Shown: positions 9,161 through 16,705 of the stretch, piece by piece
How the letters are laid out: every line of letters starts with the position of its first letter
Numbering within the stretch: position 1 is the stretch's first letter
Source of the DNA: Phycisphaerales bacterium UBA3158
GTDB taxonomy: Bacteria; Planctomycetota; Phycisphaerae; Phycisphaerales; SM1A02
Direction: 5' to 3'
Assembly (NCBI GenBank): GCA_002364555.1
Contig: DEYM01000087.1
Span: forward strand, 1-40,742
DNA length: 40,742 nucleotides
Made by a program: the position numbers and the translations under genes
The notes under the pieces: model-generated
The model's database searches: none
What the model was told of the DNA's origin: nothing
The model's input: the letters and a program-made list of their open reading frames with translations, nothing else

Positions 9161-11113
9161 ACGGCCTGTCGAGAACTGACGATACAGCTTCTCAAGCCGC
9201 TTCCTCTCCTGACCTGATCTGACCCTGCCCTCGGCCGTCTTGATCAGGGACATGACTCTGGCAGTCCCAAATCTCTTGGCCAGCTGTGGCGCCAGCACCT
9301 CTATGTAGCTTGAGGGAAGCTTGCCTTTGACTTCGGATTCAAGAAGTAGAAGAACATCATCCGCCGAGCTGTCCGCCAGACGAGGACCCAGGAGTTGCCA
9401 AAGCATGTCCCGATCGATCTGATTCGACGAGCCGGCCAGAGGCCATGTCCGAATGAATTCCTTTGTGTCCTGCAATCTGAACAATGGTCCGAGCATGATG
9501 GCAGCCGAGGCTTGACTGGTGATGTCGTTCTGTTGTCCGAATGTCCACAGTTGTCTGGCAAGTTCATCCTGTCCCAGCAGATCCAGGGCACCCAGTGCCC
9601 GCGTGAGCTCCTGGGCATCCGGCGATTGGGTCATCTGTCTCATCGCCTGTTCGGCAGCGACCTTGAGATCGACCGATCGCTTGGATGCACCTTCTCCATC
9701 GACGGGATTCAATCGCACGCGTTTATTCAGCTCCGGGGGACCGATCGTCATGAGCGGATCGCCCAGTGTGTTGATCCGCCAAGTCTTTGAAAACGGTCCC
9801 TGGTCGTCCCACCATCTGCCCGCCACCAGGAACGGCACCAGCATCGTCAATCGTCTGGTCAACTCCGCCGGAGGCACGAAGGCACCAAGCATGGGTTCAT
9901 GTGATGAACCGATGTACGCGTACACCCCATGCTCCAACCAGCGACCGCCGACCGTCTGATTGTTGCTGGGATCCTGCAACGACCAGCTGTGGATCATCTG
10001 CAGTGCCGCTGGCGAGTCGAGGATCGGGACATCATTGGTCGTGCCACGACTGTTGCCCAGGTCGAAGAAATCACGATTGCCCTTCGAGTTGATCAGGATC
10101 AGGTCCTCACTGATTCCCCCCGAGGAAAGGGATCTGAGCGTCCGAATGGAGGCATCGTTCGTCACCGTGCAGTTGAAGCCGGCGTTGTCCAGCGTCTTGG
10201 TCGCTTCCTCGAATCCATATCGGCCCCATTGACCCTCATTGGGATATCCATTGCACAACCAGGCCGAGTCCTGCTTGAGGAACAAGCTGCACATGGCGAT
10301 GTAGGTCGATTCGATGCCATCACCGTTGATCCATCCAACCATGGCGTACCGCTGCCCATCAGCCGAGCGTCCCAGCAGGTCCGTGATGGCCAGGGGTTCA
10401 TCGTTACCGCCTTTTCCCGCCGCCTGCACCCGGGCATCGATCGGCAGATCCATACGAGCACGTGAAGGGAGGTTGCGACAGATGGTGATGGCGTCCAGGT
10501 CATCGCCGAGTCGATCCCAGGCAAGCCCGGTCTCTTCACAACGCTTTCGAATCTGCTCCGTCAACAGGGCTGACTTCGAAGCAGAGAGAATCGTTCCAGC
10601 ACCTCCGAAGGAGCCATCGAGCAATTTCAATTCCTGACCACGGCCGACCGCCAATGCCAAGGCAGCCGGCCAGGCATCGGATGTCTCCGATGTGAGCACC
10701 AGGCCCATCGGCTTGATACCAATTCTCGCCATGGCCGTCTGGAGTGTTTCATCAGGCTTCGCACCCCATGCCCGCTTCAGAATCAGCTGGCATCTTTCCA
10801 TGATGCCCATGGAGGGTTTCTCGACGGCGACTCTCCTGTAGACCTTCGAAGGCTGGAAGCCCCTGATGAACATCGGTGCGAAATGATCGTCTTCGATCAG
10901 AACGGGCCATTGTCCAGCAGGCGACCAGTAGGCCATCTCATCAAGCCACGTATCCGCATCCGGTACGAGAACGACCTGATCGATCATCGGTATCTGGTTG
11001 GATCGATGGAGGGCCTTGGCACCCAGTTTCACCGGCCAGGGGACATCACCGTTTCCAGTGGTGGCGGGATCCAGGGAAGCCGAGATCAACAGAAAAAGCA
11101 GATGGGTAATCAT
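9158..11113 (-). CDS. Exported protein with C25/caspase-like features, function unknown
   Basis: The start chosen is the ATG opening a signal peptide (MITHLLFLLISASLDPATTG). A longer frame reaches 11218 but would overlap the divergent gene and bury this signal. The product has 651 residues. Residues about 330-480 contain DLILINSKGN, then GGRWLEHGVYAYIGSSHEP, an amphipathic helix, and NTLGDPLMTIGPP. This order recalls the end of gingipain-like peptidase C25 domains, where a beta-strand, a GS loop and a terminal GDP(L) motif occur. I cannot see a clear catalytic His/Cys pair, so it may be a non-peptidase relative. The last 180 residues are helical and repeat-like, resembling a TPR or HEAT solenoid (ALGALDLLGQDELARQLW). 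The protein is probably periplasmic or outer-membrane facing. The fold link is inference. Confidence 0.65.
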   Translation of the reverse strand: MITHLLFLLISASLDPATTGNGDVPWPVKLGAKALHRSNQIPMIDQVVLVPDADTWLDEMAYWSPAGQWPVLIEDDHFAPMFIRGFQPSKVYRRVAVEKPSMGIMERCQLILKRAWGAKPDETLQTAMARIGIKPMGLVLTSETSDAWPAALALAVGRGQELKLLDGSFGGAGTILSASKSALLTEQIRKRCEETGLAWDRLGDDLDAITICRNLPSRARMDLPIDARVQAAGKGGNDEPLAITDLLGRSADGQRYAMVGWINGDGIESTYIAMCSLFLKQDSAWLCNGYPNEGQWGRYGFEEATKTLDNAGFNCTVTNDASIRTLRSLSSGGISEDLILINSKGNRDFFDLGNSRGTTNDVPILDSPAALQMIHSWSLQDPSNNQTVGGRWLEHGVYAYIGSSHEPMLGAFVPPAELTRRLTMLVPFLVAGRWWDDQGPFSKTWRINTLGDPLMTIGPPELNKRVRLNPVDGEGASKRSVDLKVAAEQAMRQMTQSPDAQELTRALGALDLLGQDELARQLWTFGQQNDITSQASAAIMLGPLFRLQDTKEFIRTWPLAGSSNQIDRDMLWQLLGPRLADSSADDVLLLLESEVKGKLPSSYIEVLAPQLAKRFGTARVMSLIKTAEGRVRSGQERKRLEKLYRQFSTGR

Positions 11114-11211
11114 GTTCCAAGTGTAGGGCCTCCACAGAACGTATTCTGCCTCGTCGACTGAACTCCTGATTCGTTTGCAATCAACTTTCAGTAGCCAGGA
11201 AAGAAGATGCC

Positions 11212-11880
11212 ATGCCACCTGAATATCGAGTCGTTTCCCTCGGGACCCTGTCCACCCATCCGCTCTGGGAAGTGGACACCCCGGCCAGAACCCCTCATGC
11301 CACCACTTCGCTGGTGATGACGGACGACGCCTGCGTCCTGATCAATCCCTCGCTGCCACAGCAGATGCTCGATGCCAGACTGATGGAACGCACCCCTCAC
11401 AACTGCCGGGACATCACCCATGTCTTCATGACCTCCCTCGACGTCGACCATCGCCGCGGACTCGATGCGTTCCCCCAGGCCCAGTGCCTGGCGCATGAAC
11501 CCGAGCTGGCGCACACTCGAGCGAGATTGATGCAGGAATATGAAGATGCAGTGACGCATACGGATGATGAGACGGTCGCGATCTGCCAGGCTCGTCTGGA
11601 TGCCATCGCGGGTGTTCAGGCGGCACCGGACCGAATCATCGAGGGTGTCGATCTGTTTCCACTGCCCGGTGTGACGCTGGGCACCTGCGGACTGCTGTTG
11701 TCGCAACCGCGAGCCACCGTGCTGATTGCCGGTGATGCCATCGCCACAGCGGAGCACATGGAACAAGGCAAGGTGCTTCCCGGATGTCATGATCTTGAAA
11801 AGGCGCACGAGTCGTTCAAGGAAGCCATCGAGATCGCGGATGTGATCATCCCCGGACGGGACAACATACTTGTCCGCTAG
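11212..11880 (+). CDS. Metallo-beta-lactamase-fold protein with degenerate metal site
   Basis: The 222-residue protein follows the MBL-fold plan: strands with a CVLINPSLP loop, a THxHxDH-like position, a tPGHTpG-like position, an internal IAGDAI strand, and a C-terminal IIPGRDN strand. The key ligands are changed. The first motif reads TSLDVDH (74-80), keeping only Asp79 and His80. The second is LPGVTLG with Val for His. The last is PGRD with Arg for His. It therefore probably does not bind the usual two zinc ions. AGGAAAG precedes the ATG by about 9 nt. It diverges from the gene at 9158-11113 and shares a short upstream region with it. Fold assignment is fairly secure, and function is unknown. 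Confidence 0.75.
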   Translation: MPPEYRVVSLGTLSTHPLWEVDTPARTPHATTSLVMTDDACVLINPSLPQQMLDARLMERTPHNCRDITHVFMTSLDVDHRRGLDAFPQAQCLAHEPELAHTRARLMQEYEDAVTHTDDETVAICQARLDAIAGVQAAPDRIIEGVDLFPLPGVTLGTCGLLLSQPRATVLIAGDAIATAEHMEQGKVLPGCHDLEKAHESFKEAIEIADVIIPGRDNILVR

Positions 11881-12221
11881 TCGATGACGAAAATGAGATC
11901 GGCGACTTCCGTGATAGTAGAAGCCGCCGAGTCATTCATCCGGGACAACATGTCCCTTGGAGCGAGAGAGAGGAATGGGTGCTCGACGCCATGAGACGCC
12001 GAGACCCGGTGTTTGCGCTCGGACCGGGGAGGCATTCCAGTCCAGGCTAGGTCTGTGTCAAACGAGTGAAAGACTCGTCGTACCCACATAAGATCCGATT
12101 CACTGATTCCCGATGCAATGTGAAATGTGCAAATCACCCCGTCACCCGCTTGAAAAGGGTGTTGCCGGTTCCAGCTGGTCTGATCATGTGGAAAACCCGG
12201 CCAGGTGTCTACAATCGGGAC
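11881..12221. other. Gene-free stretch between the MBL-fold gene and coaD
   Basis: I see no supported gene. The stretch contains a hairpin just after the MBL stop (11899-11909 with 11920-11930, 11 positions with one mismatch), which may end that transcript. A perfect 6-bp hairpin with a GAAAG loop lies at 12062-12078. In between are GC-rich complementary segments (CCGAG/CTCGG near 12000-12035). The structure density leaves room for a small RNA, but nothing matches a family I know. Confidence 0.35.
12210..12215 (+). promoter_or_regulatory. -10-like box for a probably leaderless coaD transcript
   Basis: TACAAT is followed by only 6 nt (CGGGAC) before the coaD ATG. With the usual -10 to start-site spacing, transcription would begin at or within 1-2 nt of the ATG. 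Confidence 0.45.
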
Positions 12222-12788
12222 ATGACCAAGACACATATCGCGATGTATGCAGGTTCATTCGACCCCATCACCAACGGACATCTGGACGTCATTCGCAGAG
12301 GTTGTCGTCTGTTCGACGAGCTCGTCGTGGGTGTCGGGCAGAACCCTGACAAGCGATGCCTCTTCTCCATCGAAGACCGTACGACCATGGCGACGCAACT
12401 CGTCGAGGAACTGTCGAAGGATTGTCCGGAGGCGAAGAAGGTCCGTGTGGAGTCCTATGAGGGATTGACGGTGGAATTCGCGAGAAGCATCGGCGCGACC
12501 GCCCTGTTGCGAGGCCTTCGCAATGCGACCGATACGGCCGCGGAGTGCCAGCTTGCACTGGCCAACCGCCATGTCGCGGACATAGAGACGGTCTTCATCC
12601 TTCCATCTCAGGAATTCGGATTCACATCATCGAGCCTGATTCGCCAGATCGTCGCGCTCGGTGGTGATCTGAAGACGCTCACGGGCGTCGTTCCACAGAT
12701 GGTGATCGATCGACTGGCAGAAGTTCAGTCGGAGGCTTCCAGCAAGCTGCGAGGCCGTGAAATGGAAGGTACCTGGGGAGTGGACTGA
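12222..12788 (+). CDS. coaD: Phosphopantetheine adenylyltransferase
   Basis: CoaD transfers AMP from ATP to 4'-phosphopantetheine, the fourth step of coenzyme A synthesis, in the cytoplasm. The 188-residue protein shows the nucleotidyltransferase signature GSFDPITNGH (11-20, with T17xGH20) and the conserved ARSIGATALLRGLRN segment. The later nucleotide-binding loop FTSSSLIRQI (135-144) is also present. It is about 25 residues longer than the E. coli enzyme, because of a charged C-terminal tail after the last helix. The ATG at 12222 opens the conserved first strand. The frame is open further upstream but has no homologous content. It converges on a dehydratase gene, and the two stops share an inverted repeat. 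CoA supply is fitting next to acyl-carrier genes, though these read on the opposite strand. Confidence 0.95.
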   Translation: MTKTHIAMYAGSFDPITNGHLDVIRRGCRLFDELVVGVGQNPDKRCLFSIEDRTTMATQLVEELSKDCPEAKKVRVESYEGLTVEFARSIGATALLRGLRNATDTAAECQLALANRHVADIETVFILPSQEFGFTSSSLIRQIVALGGDLKTLTGVVPQMVIDRLAEVQSEASSKLRGREMEGTWGVD

Positions 12789-12799
12789 TTTCTCAGTCC
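12782..12799. terminator. Inverted repeat containing both convergent stop codons
   Basis: GGACTGA (12782-12788), loop TTTC, TCAGTCC (12793-12799) is a perfect 7-bp stem. The inner TGA on each strand is the stop codon of coaD and of the leftward dehydratase gene respectively. It is probably a compact bidirectional terminator, although no T-run follows. Confidence 0.5.
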
Positions 12800-13317
12800 T
12801 GCGAATCGGCGAGTGATTCCAGGCCGGCACTTCGAAGAACCGTCTTGAAATTGTCCGAGAAGACGAAGTTCTCCTCGGGAAAATCGAGCCCCGCCATGTT
12901 GTGATCGACATGGCTGAACATCAGATCCACATGACCGATCTGGTGCCACTCCTCGGCATCGGGTTCACGGACCGAAACCGTACCGCTCGTGGCAGCGCCT
13001 GCGTCATCGATCCGGTCGATGAGCGCGTCGTATCTGATGGTTGCGCCGGGACGAACTTCGGCATCCAGTTCAGCGCGGGCGATCTTGGCCAGGACGACCT
13101 TCTCGGTGAAATTGTTGACCGCACCCACCAGAATGCCGGCGGTCTGAGCCATGCCTTCGATCATGAGTGATGCCGGCATCACGGGTTCCGCCTGAAAACG
13201 ATCATCGGCGGGAAAATGATCATGCATGTGTTCTTCGGACAGCGAGACGTTCTTGACGGCGGACATGCTTTCGCCTGCGGCGAAAGCAACGATTTGATCG
13301 ATCCACATCCATCTCAT
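12793..13317 (-). CDS. FabA/FabZ-like 3-hydroxyacyl-ACP dehydratase (divergent)
   Basis: The 174-residue hot-dog-fold protein carries the dehydratase signature HDHFP (catalytic His34) and, after a 6-residue insertion compared with FabZ, EPVMPASLMIEGMAQ with the catalytic acid at Glu54. The usual MPG turn is MPA. The C-terminal part (after about 130) is longer than in FabZ and contains HVDLMFSHVDHNM. Expected chemistry is removal of water from 3-hydroxyacyl chains held on a carrier protein. It is the last gene of a leftward three-gene set, 20 bp after the carrier-protein gene, so the carrier is the likely partner. AAGGCGG precedes the ATG. It may serve an unusual lipid or polyketide-like product rather than bulk fatty acid synthesis. 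Confidence 0.83.
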   Translation of the reverse strand: MRWMWIDQIVAFAAGESMSAVKNVSLSEEHMHDHFPADDRFQAEPVMPASLMIEGMAQTAGILVGAVNNFTEKVVLAKIARAELDAEVRPGATIRYDALIDRIDDAGAATSGTVSVREPDAEEWHQIGHVDLMFSHVDHNMAGLDFPEENFVFSDNFKTVLRSAGLESLADSQD

Positions 13318-13337
13318 GCCCAGCCGCCTTGCTGATC

Positions 13338-13757
13338 TCAGGAAGTCGCCGGCGTTCCGTTGAGCTTGCGTTCCACGAAGTTGACGAGCGCCTGAACAGT
13401 GATCAGGTCGGCCACTCCAGCGAGTGAGCGATCCGAATCGAAGGCGTCCACGTCGAGATGCGGCATGCGTTCACGAAGCATCGACATGCCCGAATCAGTG
13501 AACTTGCCGTCCTGTACCCATTCGGCATTGTCCATCAGGTTCTCAGGGAACAGTTCACCTTGATCGATCTTGAAGGGCGCATCGTCGGTGGAAAACGTCT
13601 TTTCAAGTCGGAACTGGATATCCAGGAAGTCGATTGATTCGGCGCCGAGATCGGCGACCAGCTTCGCTTCCAGTGTCACTTCATCCTCATCGACGCCGAG
13701 GGCTTCCTCGAGGACCTCACGCATATTCGTATAGATGTCATCTGGGCTCATGGCCAT
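13338..13757 (-). CDS. Acyl carrier protein, extended form
   Basis: The 139-residue protein contains the phosphopantetheine attachment motif DLGAESIDFLDI, with Ser41 as the carrier serine. It begins like an ordinary ACP (helix I, LEEALGVDEDEV). An acidic insert of about 55 residues (roughly 55-110: STDDAPF... to RMPHLDVDAFD) then separates helix II from the last helix (LITVQALVNFVERKL). Normal ACPs have about 78 residues. Two in-frame ATGs, at 13757 and 13751, are both possible; AAGGATC lies just before the first. It is sandwiched between two dehydratase genes, so it probably carries the chain they act on. The insert may control which enzymes dock. This is not the general-purpose ACP, since fabD/fabG/fabF are absent here. 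Confidence 0.9.
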   Translation of the reverse strand: MAMSPDDIYTNMREVLEEALGVDEDEVTLEAKLVADLGAESIDFLDIQFRLEKTFSTDDAPFKIDQGELFPENLMDNAEWVQDGKFTDSGMSMLRERMPHLDVDAFDSDRSLAGVADLITVQALVNFVERKLNGTPATS

Positions 13758-13802
13758 TGATCCTTCAAGTTCCTGAGTTTGGGGTCGTTGCAGATATTGC
13801 GT

Positions 13803-14204
13803 TCAGACCCGTATGGGTCGCATGGTAAACCGTCCTGAGATGGCTGTCTCCCCGGAGGTTGATTCTGTGTCCGAACGCAGGACGATGCCCTTGCCTTTGC
13901 AGGACCACTGGCCCTGCTCATCCTTCTTGATGGCGGTGACCTCGACCTGAAGCCTCTCACCAGGCTTGACCATGGCTCCGTACTTGACGGATTTGACCGC
14001 TCCGAGCACCAAACGGTGATTCTCGGTGTCCTGGAGCAAGGCTCTGGCAGCCTGAACAAGCGATTCCAGCATCATCACCCCGGGCAGGATGGGGAAACCG
14101 GGAAAATGGTCTCCCAGATACTCCTCAGCGGCTGAGACCTGCTTCACGGCCTTTATATGGGCCTCTCCGCGTTCCTGGATGTGATCAATCAGTTCGAATC
14201 TCAT
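13803..14204 (-). CDS. fabZ: FabZ-type 3-hydroxyacyl-ACP dehydratase
   Basis: The 133-residue protein is close to FabZ length and has the standard active-site sequences: GDHFPGFPILPG with His33, and VMMLESLVQAA with Glu47. FabZ dehydrates (3R)-hydroxyacyl-ACP to trans-2-enoyl-ACP. It is the first gene of the leftward set, followed by the extended ACP (45 bp) and the divergent dehydratase. On the minus strand TACCAT at 14239-14234 is a candidate -10, and GGGA lies about 8 nt before the ATG. It diverges from atpD. Whether this is the housekeeping FabZ or a pathway-specific copy cannot be told from the window. The dedicated ACP next door favours the latter. Confidence 0.88.
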   Translation of the reverse strand: MRFELIDHIQERGEAHIKAVKQVSAAEEYLGDHFPGFPILPGVMMLESLVQAARALLQDTENHRLVLGAVKSVKYGAMVKPGERLQVEVTAIKKDEQGQWSCKGKGIVLRSDTESTSGETAISGRFTMRPIRV

Positions 14205-14289
14205 GAAATGGTCCCGGTATTGGTCTGACGGGGATGGTACCTCGCCTGAGGGAATGGGGCGATCTGAGGAGCTAGCTGGCAGTCCATCG

Positions 14290-14318
14290 GTGACATGGAG
14301 AGGTCTTTCCGCTATCCT
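14290..14318 (+). promoter_or_regulatory. Promoter for atpD
   Basis: GTGACA (14290-14295, five of six to TTGACA), a 17-bp spacer, and TATCCT (14313-14318) form a good sigma70-type promoter in the divergent region. It would give a leader of about 75 nt before atpD. This supports independent transcription of atpD. Confidence 0.5.
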
Positions 14319-14400
14319 TCCGGGTCTTCAGACCGTCGAGCATGTGTCCTTCGGGACCCGGCGGTAGGCCCACCATTTCCAGCAAGGATATGAGGACGTC

Positions 14401-15846
14401 ATGGCCAGTACAGGCACCATTATTCAGGTCATCGGATCAACTTTCGACGCCCAGTTCCCAGAAAGTGATCTGCCGGACATCTACAACGCCGTTACGACGG
14501 AAGTTGAACTTGGCGATCAAAAGATCTCGCTCTACGGAGAGGTCAGCAAGCACCTTGGCGGTGGACAGGTCCGCTGCGTCGCCCTCGGTAGTACCGACGG
14601 TGTTCGACGCGGACAGCCGTGCGTCGACACGGGTGGACCAGTCACCGTTCCAGTCGGGGAAGGTGTTCTCGGACGAGTGTTCAATCTTCTGGGAGATCCA
14701 GTCGACAACCGCGGAGAGGTCAAGAGCGATACTCGCCGACCGATCCATGCACCACCTCCGAAGATCGATGATCTGAACCCCAAGACCGAGATGCTGGAAA
14801 CCGGCATCAAGGTGATCGACCTTCTCTGCCCGTTCGTTCGTGGCGGCAAGATCGGTCTCTTCGGCGGTGCGGGTGTCGGCAAGACCGTCATCATCCAGGA
14901 GATGATCGCTCGTGTTGCCCGTAACTTCGGCGGATACTCCGTCTTCTGCGGTGTCGGCGAACGAACCCGTGAAGGGAACGACCTCTGGCTTGAAATGCAG
15001 GAGGCCGAGTACACCGATGCTGACGGCAACACCTCACACGTCATCGACAAGGTGGCCATGGTCTTCGGCCAGATGAACGAACCACCGGGAGCTCGTCTCC
15101 GCGTCGGTCTCTCCGGTCTCGCGATGGCCGAGGAATTCCGTGACAATTCCGGCAAGGAAACACTGATCTTCATCGACAACGTGTTCCGTTTCACCCAGGC
15201 AGGTTCGGAAGTATCGGCTCTGCTTGGCCGAATGCCTTCCGCCGTGGGTTATCAGCCGACGCTCTCCACCGAGATGGGCGAGATGCAGGAACGCATCACA
15301 TCGACCAATCGCGGTGCGATCACCTCGGTTCAGGCCATCTACGTTCCCGCGGATGACTTGACCGACCCGGCTCCGGCGACCACCTTCACCCACTTGGATG
15401 CCTTCGTCGTTCTTGAACGAGGCATTGCCGAGAAGGGCATCTATCCCGCTGTGGATCCACTGGGATCCTCCTCGCGAATTCTCGACCCCCAGGTTGTCGG
15501 TGAACGACACTACGAGGTCGCCAGGAAGGTTCAGCAGATTCTTCAGCGATACAAGGACCTCCAGGACATCATCGCCATTCTCGGTGTCGATGAGCTTGCC
15601 GAGGAAGACAAGTCCGTCGTTGCACGAGCTCGTCGCATGGAACGATTCCTCAGTCAGCCCTGCTATGTGGCTGAGCAGTTCACCGGTTTCCCCGGCATCA
15701 CGACACCACTCGAGGAGACGATCGATTCATTCGAGCGTCTCTGCAACGGTGAGGGTGACGATCTTCCGGAAAGCGCCTTCATGTATGTGGGCAACCTCGA
15801 CGATGCGAAGCGCAAGGCCGAGGAAATGGCTGCCGCGGTTTCCTGA
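14401..15846 (+). CDS. atpD: F1Fo ATP synthase subunit beta
   Basis: This is the catalytic beta subunit (EC 7.1.2.2), 481 residues, usual length. Visible features are the N-terminal beta-barrel (GTIIQVIGSTFDAQF), Walker A GGAGVGKT (155-162), GVGERTREGNDLW, the GQMNEPPGARLRVGLS segment with the catalytic Glu region, Walker B LIFIDNVFRFTQAGSEVS, GRMPSAVGYQPTL, and the C-terminal YKDLQDIIAILGVDEL. The ATG is preceded by ATGAGGACGTC. Unusually it is isolated. In most bacteria atpD follows atpG and precedes atpC, but here the upstream neighbour is a divergent fabZ gene and a strong terminator follows directly. The other subunits must be encoded elsewhere, or this could be a second copy. All catalytic motifs appear intact. 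Confidence 0.97.
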   Translation: MASTGTIIQVIGSTFDAQFPESDLPDIYNAVTTEVELGDQKISLYGEVSKHLGGGQVRCVALGSTDGVRRGQPCVDTGGPVTVPVGEGVLGRVFNLLGDPVDNRGEVKSDTRRPIHAPPPKIDDLNPKTEMLETGIKVIDLLCPFVRGGKIGLFGGAGVGKTVIIQEMIARVARNFGGYSVFCGVGERTREGNDLWLEMQEAEYTDADGNTSHVIDKVAMVFGQMNEPPGARLRVGLSGLAMAEEFRDNSGKETLIFIDNVFRFTQAGSEVSALLGRMPSAVGYQPTLSTEMGEMQERITSTNRGAITSVQAIYVPADDLTDPAPATTFTHLDAFVVLERGIAEKGIYPAVDPLGSSSRILDPQVVGERHYEVARKVQQILQRYKDLQDIIAILGVDELAEEDKSVVARARRMERFLSQPCYVAEQFTGFPGITTPLEETIDSFERLCNGEGDDLPESAFMYVGNLDDAKRKAEEMAAAVS

Positions 15847-15874
15847 TCGCGAGACTGAAGTTCGATACAACTAG

Positions 15875-15902
15875 CAAGGCGACCCGGTAACGGGTCGCCT
15901 TG
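15875..15902. terminator. Strong stem-loop terminator between atpD and the convergent gene
   Basis: CAAGGCGACCCG, loop GTAA, CGGGTCGCCTTG is a perfect 12-bp GC-rich stem followed by TTCATTGTTT on the plus strand. It lies in the 80-bp gap between convergent genes and could serve both directions. Confidence 0.85.
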
Positions 15903-15926
15903 TTCATTGTTTGAGTTTCAGGATGT

Positions 15927-16526
15927 TCAGCGACGGCGACGTCGGCCTGCCAGAACAGTCACGCCCAGAAGGCCAATGGCCGCTGGCGCTGGGACGGTTG
16001 TTTCAACGATGTTGTTGAGATAGAGGACATCAAGACCAACGGCATCAGCCAGTCCGCCCGTCAAGGTCGCCAGTCCATAGCTATAGCTGACGGTCTCGTT
16101 GCCTTCGTCATCCCAATCCCAGTTGCCACCCCACTCCATCGTGATGTGGTTTTCGCCCGGATAGAAGAACTCGAAAAACGGATCACTGTTGGGTATGAAG
16201 AATCCAAGCCCTCCCCATCCCTCAGTCCATCCATCCTCATTTTCATACTCCGAGAGCGATCCATTGATCTGCCCCGACCAATTGATTGGGGAGCCCCAGC
16301 CACCCAATGCCGGATTTCCCATGACCTGCATTTCGAGGTTGTAGCTGTTCACAGAATTGGGCATGGAGCCCATGAGATCGATGCCTTCAATCTGCATCGT
16401 GACGTCATAGGCCACCTGATCCCAGTTTGTGTCGGTATACAACGAGAACTCAACCAGGACATCAGCCTGGGTCATTCCGGTAAGACCAACACCACTCAGG
16501 GCGATTGTCATCAATGTGCATTTCAT
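15927..16526 (-). CDS. Exported PEP-CTERM-type sorting-signal protein
   Basis: The 199-residue protein has an N-terminal signal (MKCTLMTIALSGVGLTGMTQA) and a C-terminal tripartite tail: VPAPAA, a hydrophobic stretch IGLLGVTVLAG, then RRRRR. This is the PEP-CTERM arrangement, in which an exosortase-type enzyme processes the tail at the membrane. The mature part is acidic and aromatic (many Trp, Tyr, Asn, Gly), strand-rich, and matches no enzyme I know. A very good ribosome site (AAGGAGG) lies 7 nt before the ATG. No exosortase gene is in the window. The likely destination is the cell envelope or exopolysaccharide matrix. Function is unknown. Confidence 0.82.
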   Translation of the reverse strand: MKCTLMTIALSGVGLTGMTQADVLVEFSLYTDTNWDQVAYDVTMQIEGIDLMGSMPNSVNSYNLEMQVMGNPALGGWGSPINWSGQINGSLSEYENEDGWTEGWGGLGFFIPNSDPFFEFFYPGENHITMEWGGNWDWDDEGNETVSYSYGLATLTGGLADAVGLDVLYLNNIVETTVPAPAAIGLLGVTVLAGRRRRR

Positions 16527-16705
16527 GAGTTGCCTCCTTCTATCCCTGATCTAGATCCTAATGCCCGGCATCGGGTAATCCAAAGAAATCAACATACGGA
16601 TTCGACAGGATTTGCCCACAAACCACCCACGTCCCCTAGAACGATGGTTTGGTATTTGGGTAATCTGCTTGAAATCGGAAACCAACCCCTGCAAGGAGGC
16701 TTGAG

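Noticed and set aside
12066..12221. Upstream extension of coaD
   Set aside because: CoaD homology begins at the ATG at 12222, and the extension has Cys/Pro-rich non-family sequence.
11877..12236. 119-residue leftward open frame in the gap before coaD
   Set aside because: No ribosome site, composition unlike neighbouring proteins, and it overlaps the MBL stop and the coaD start. Probably chance.
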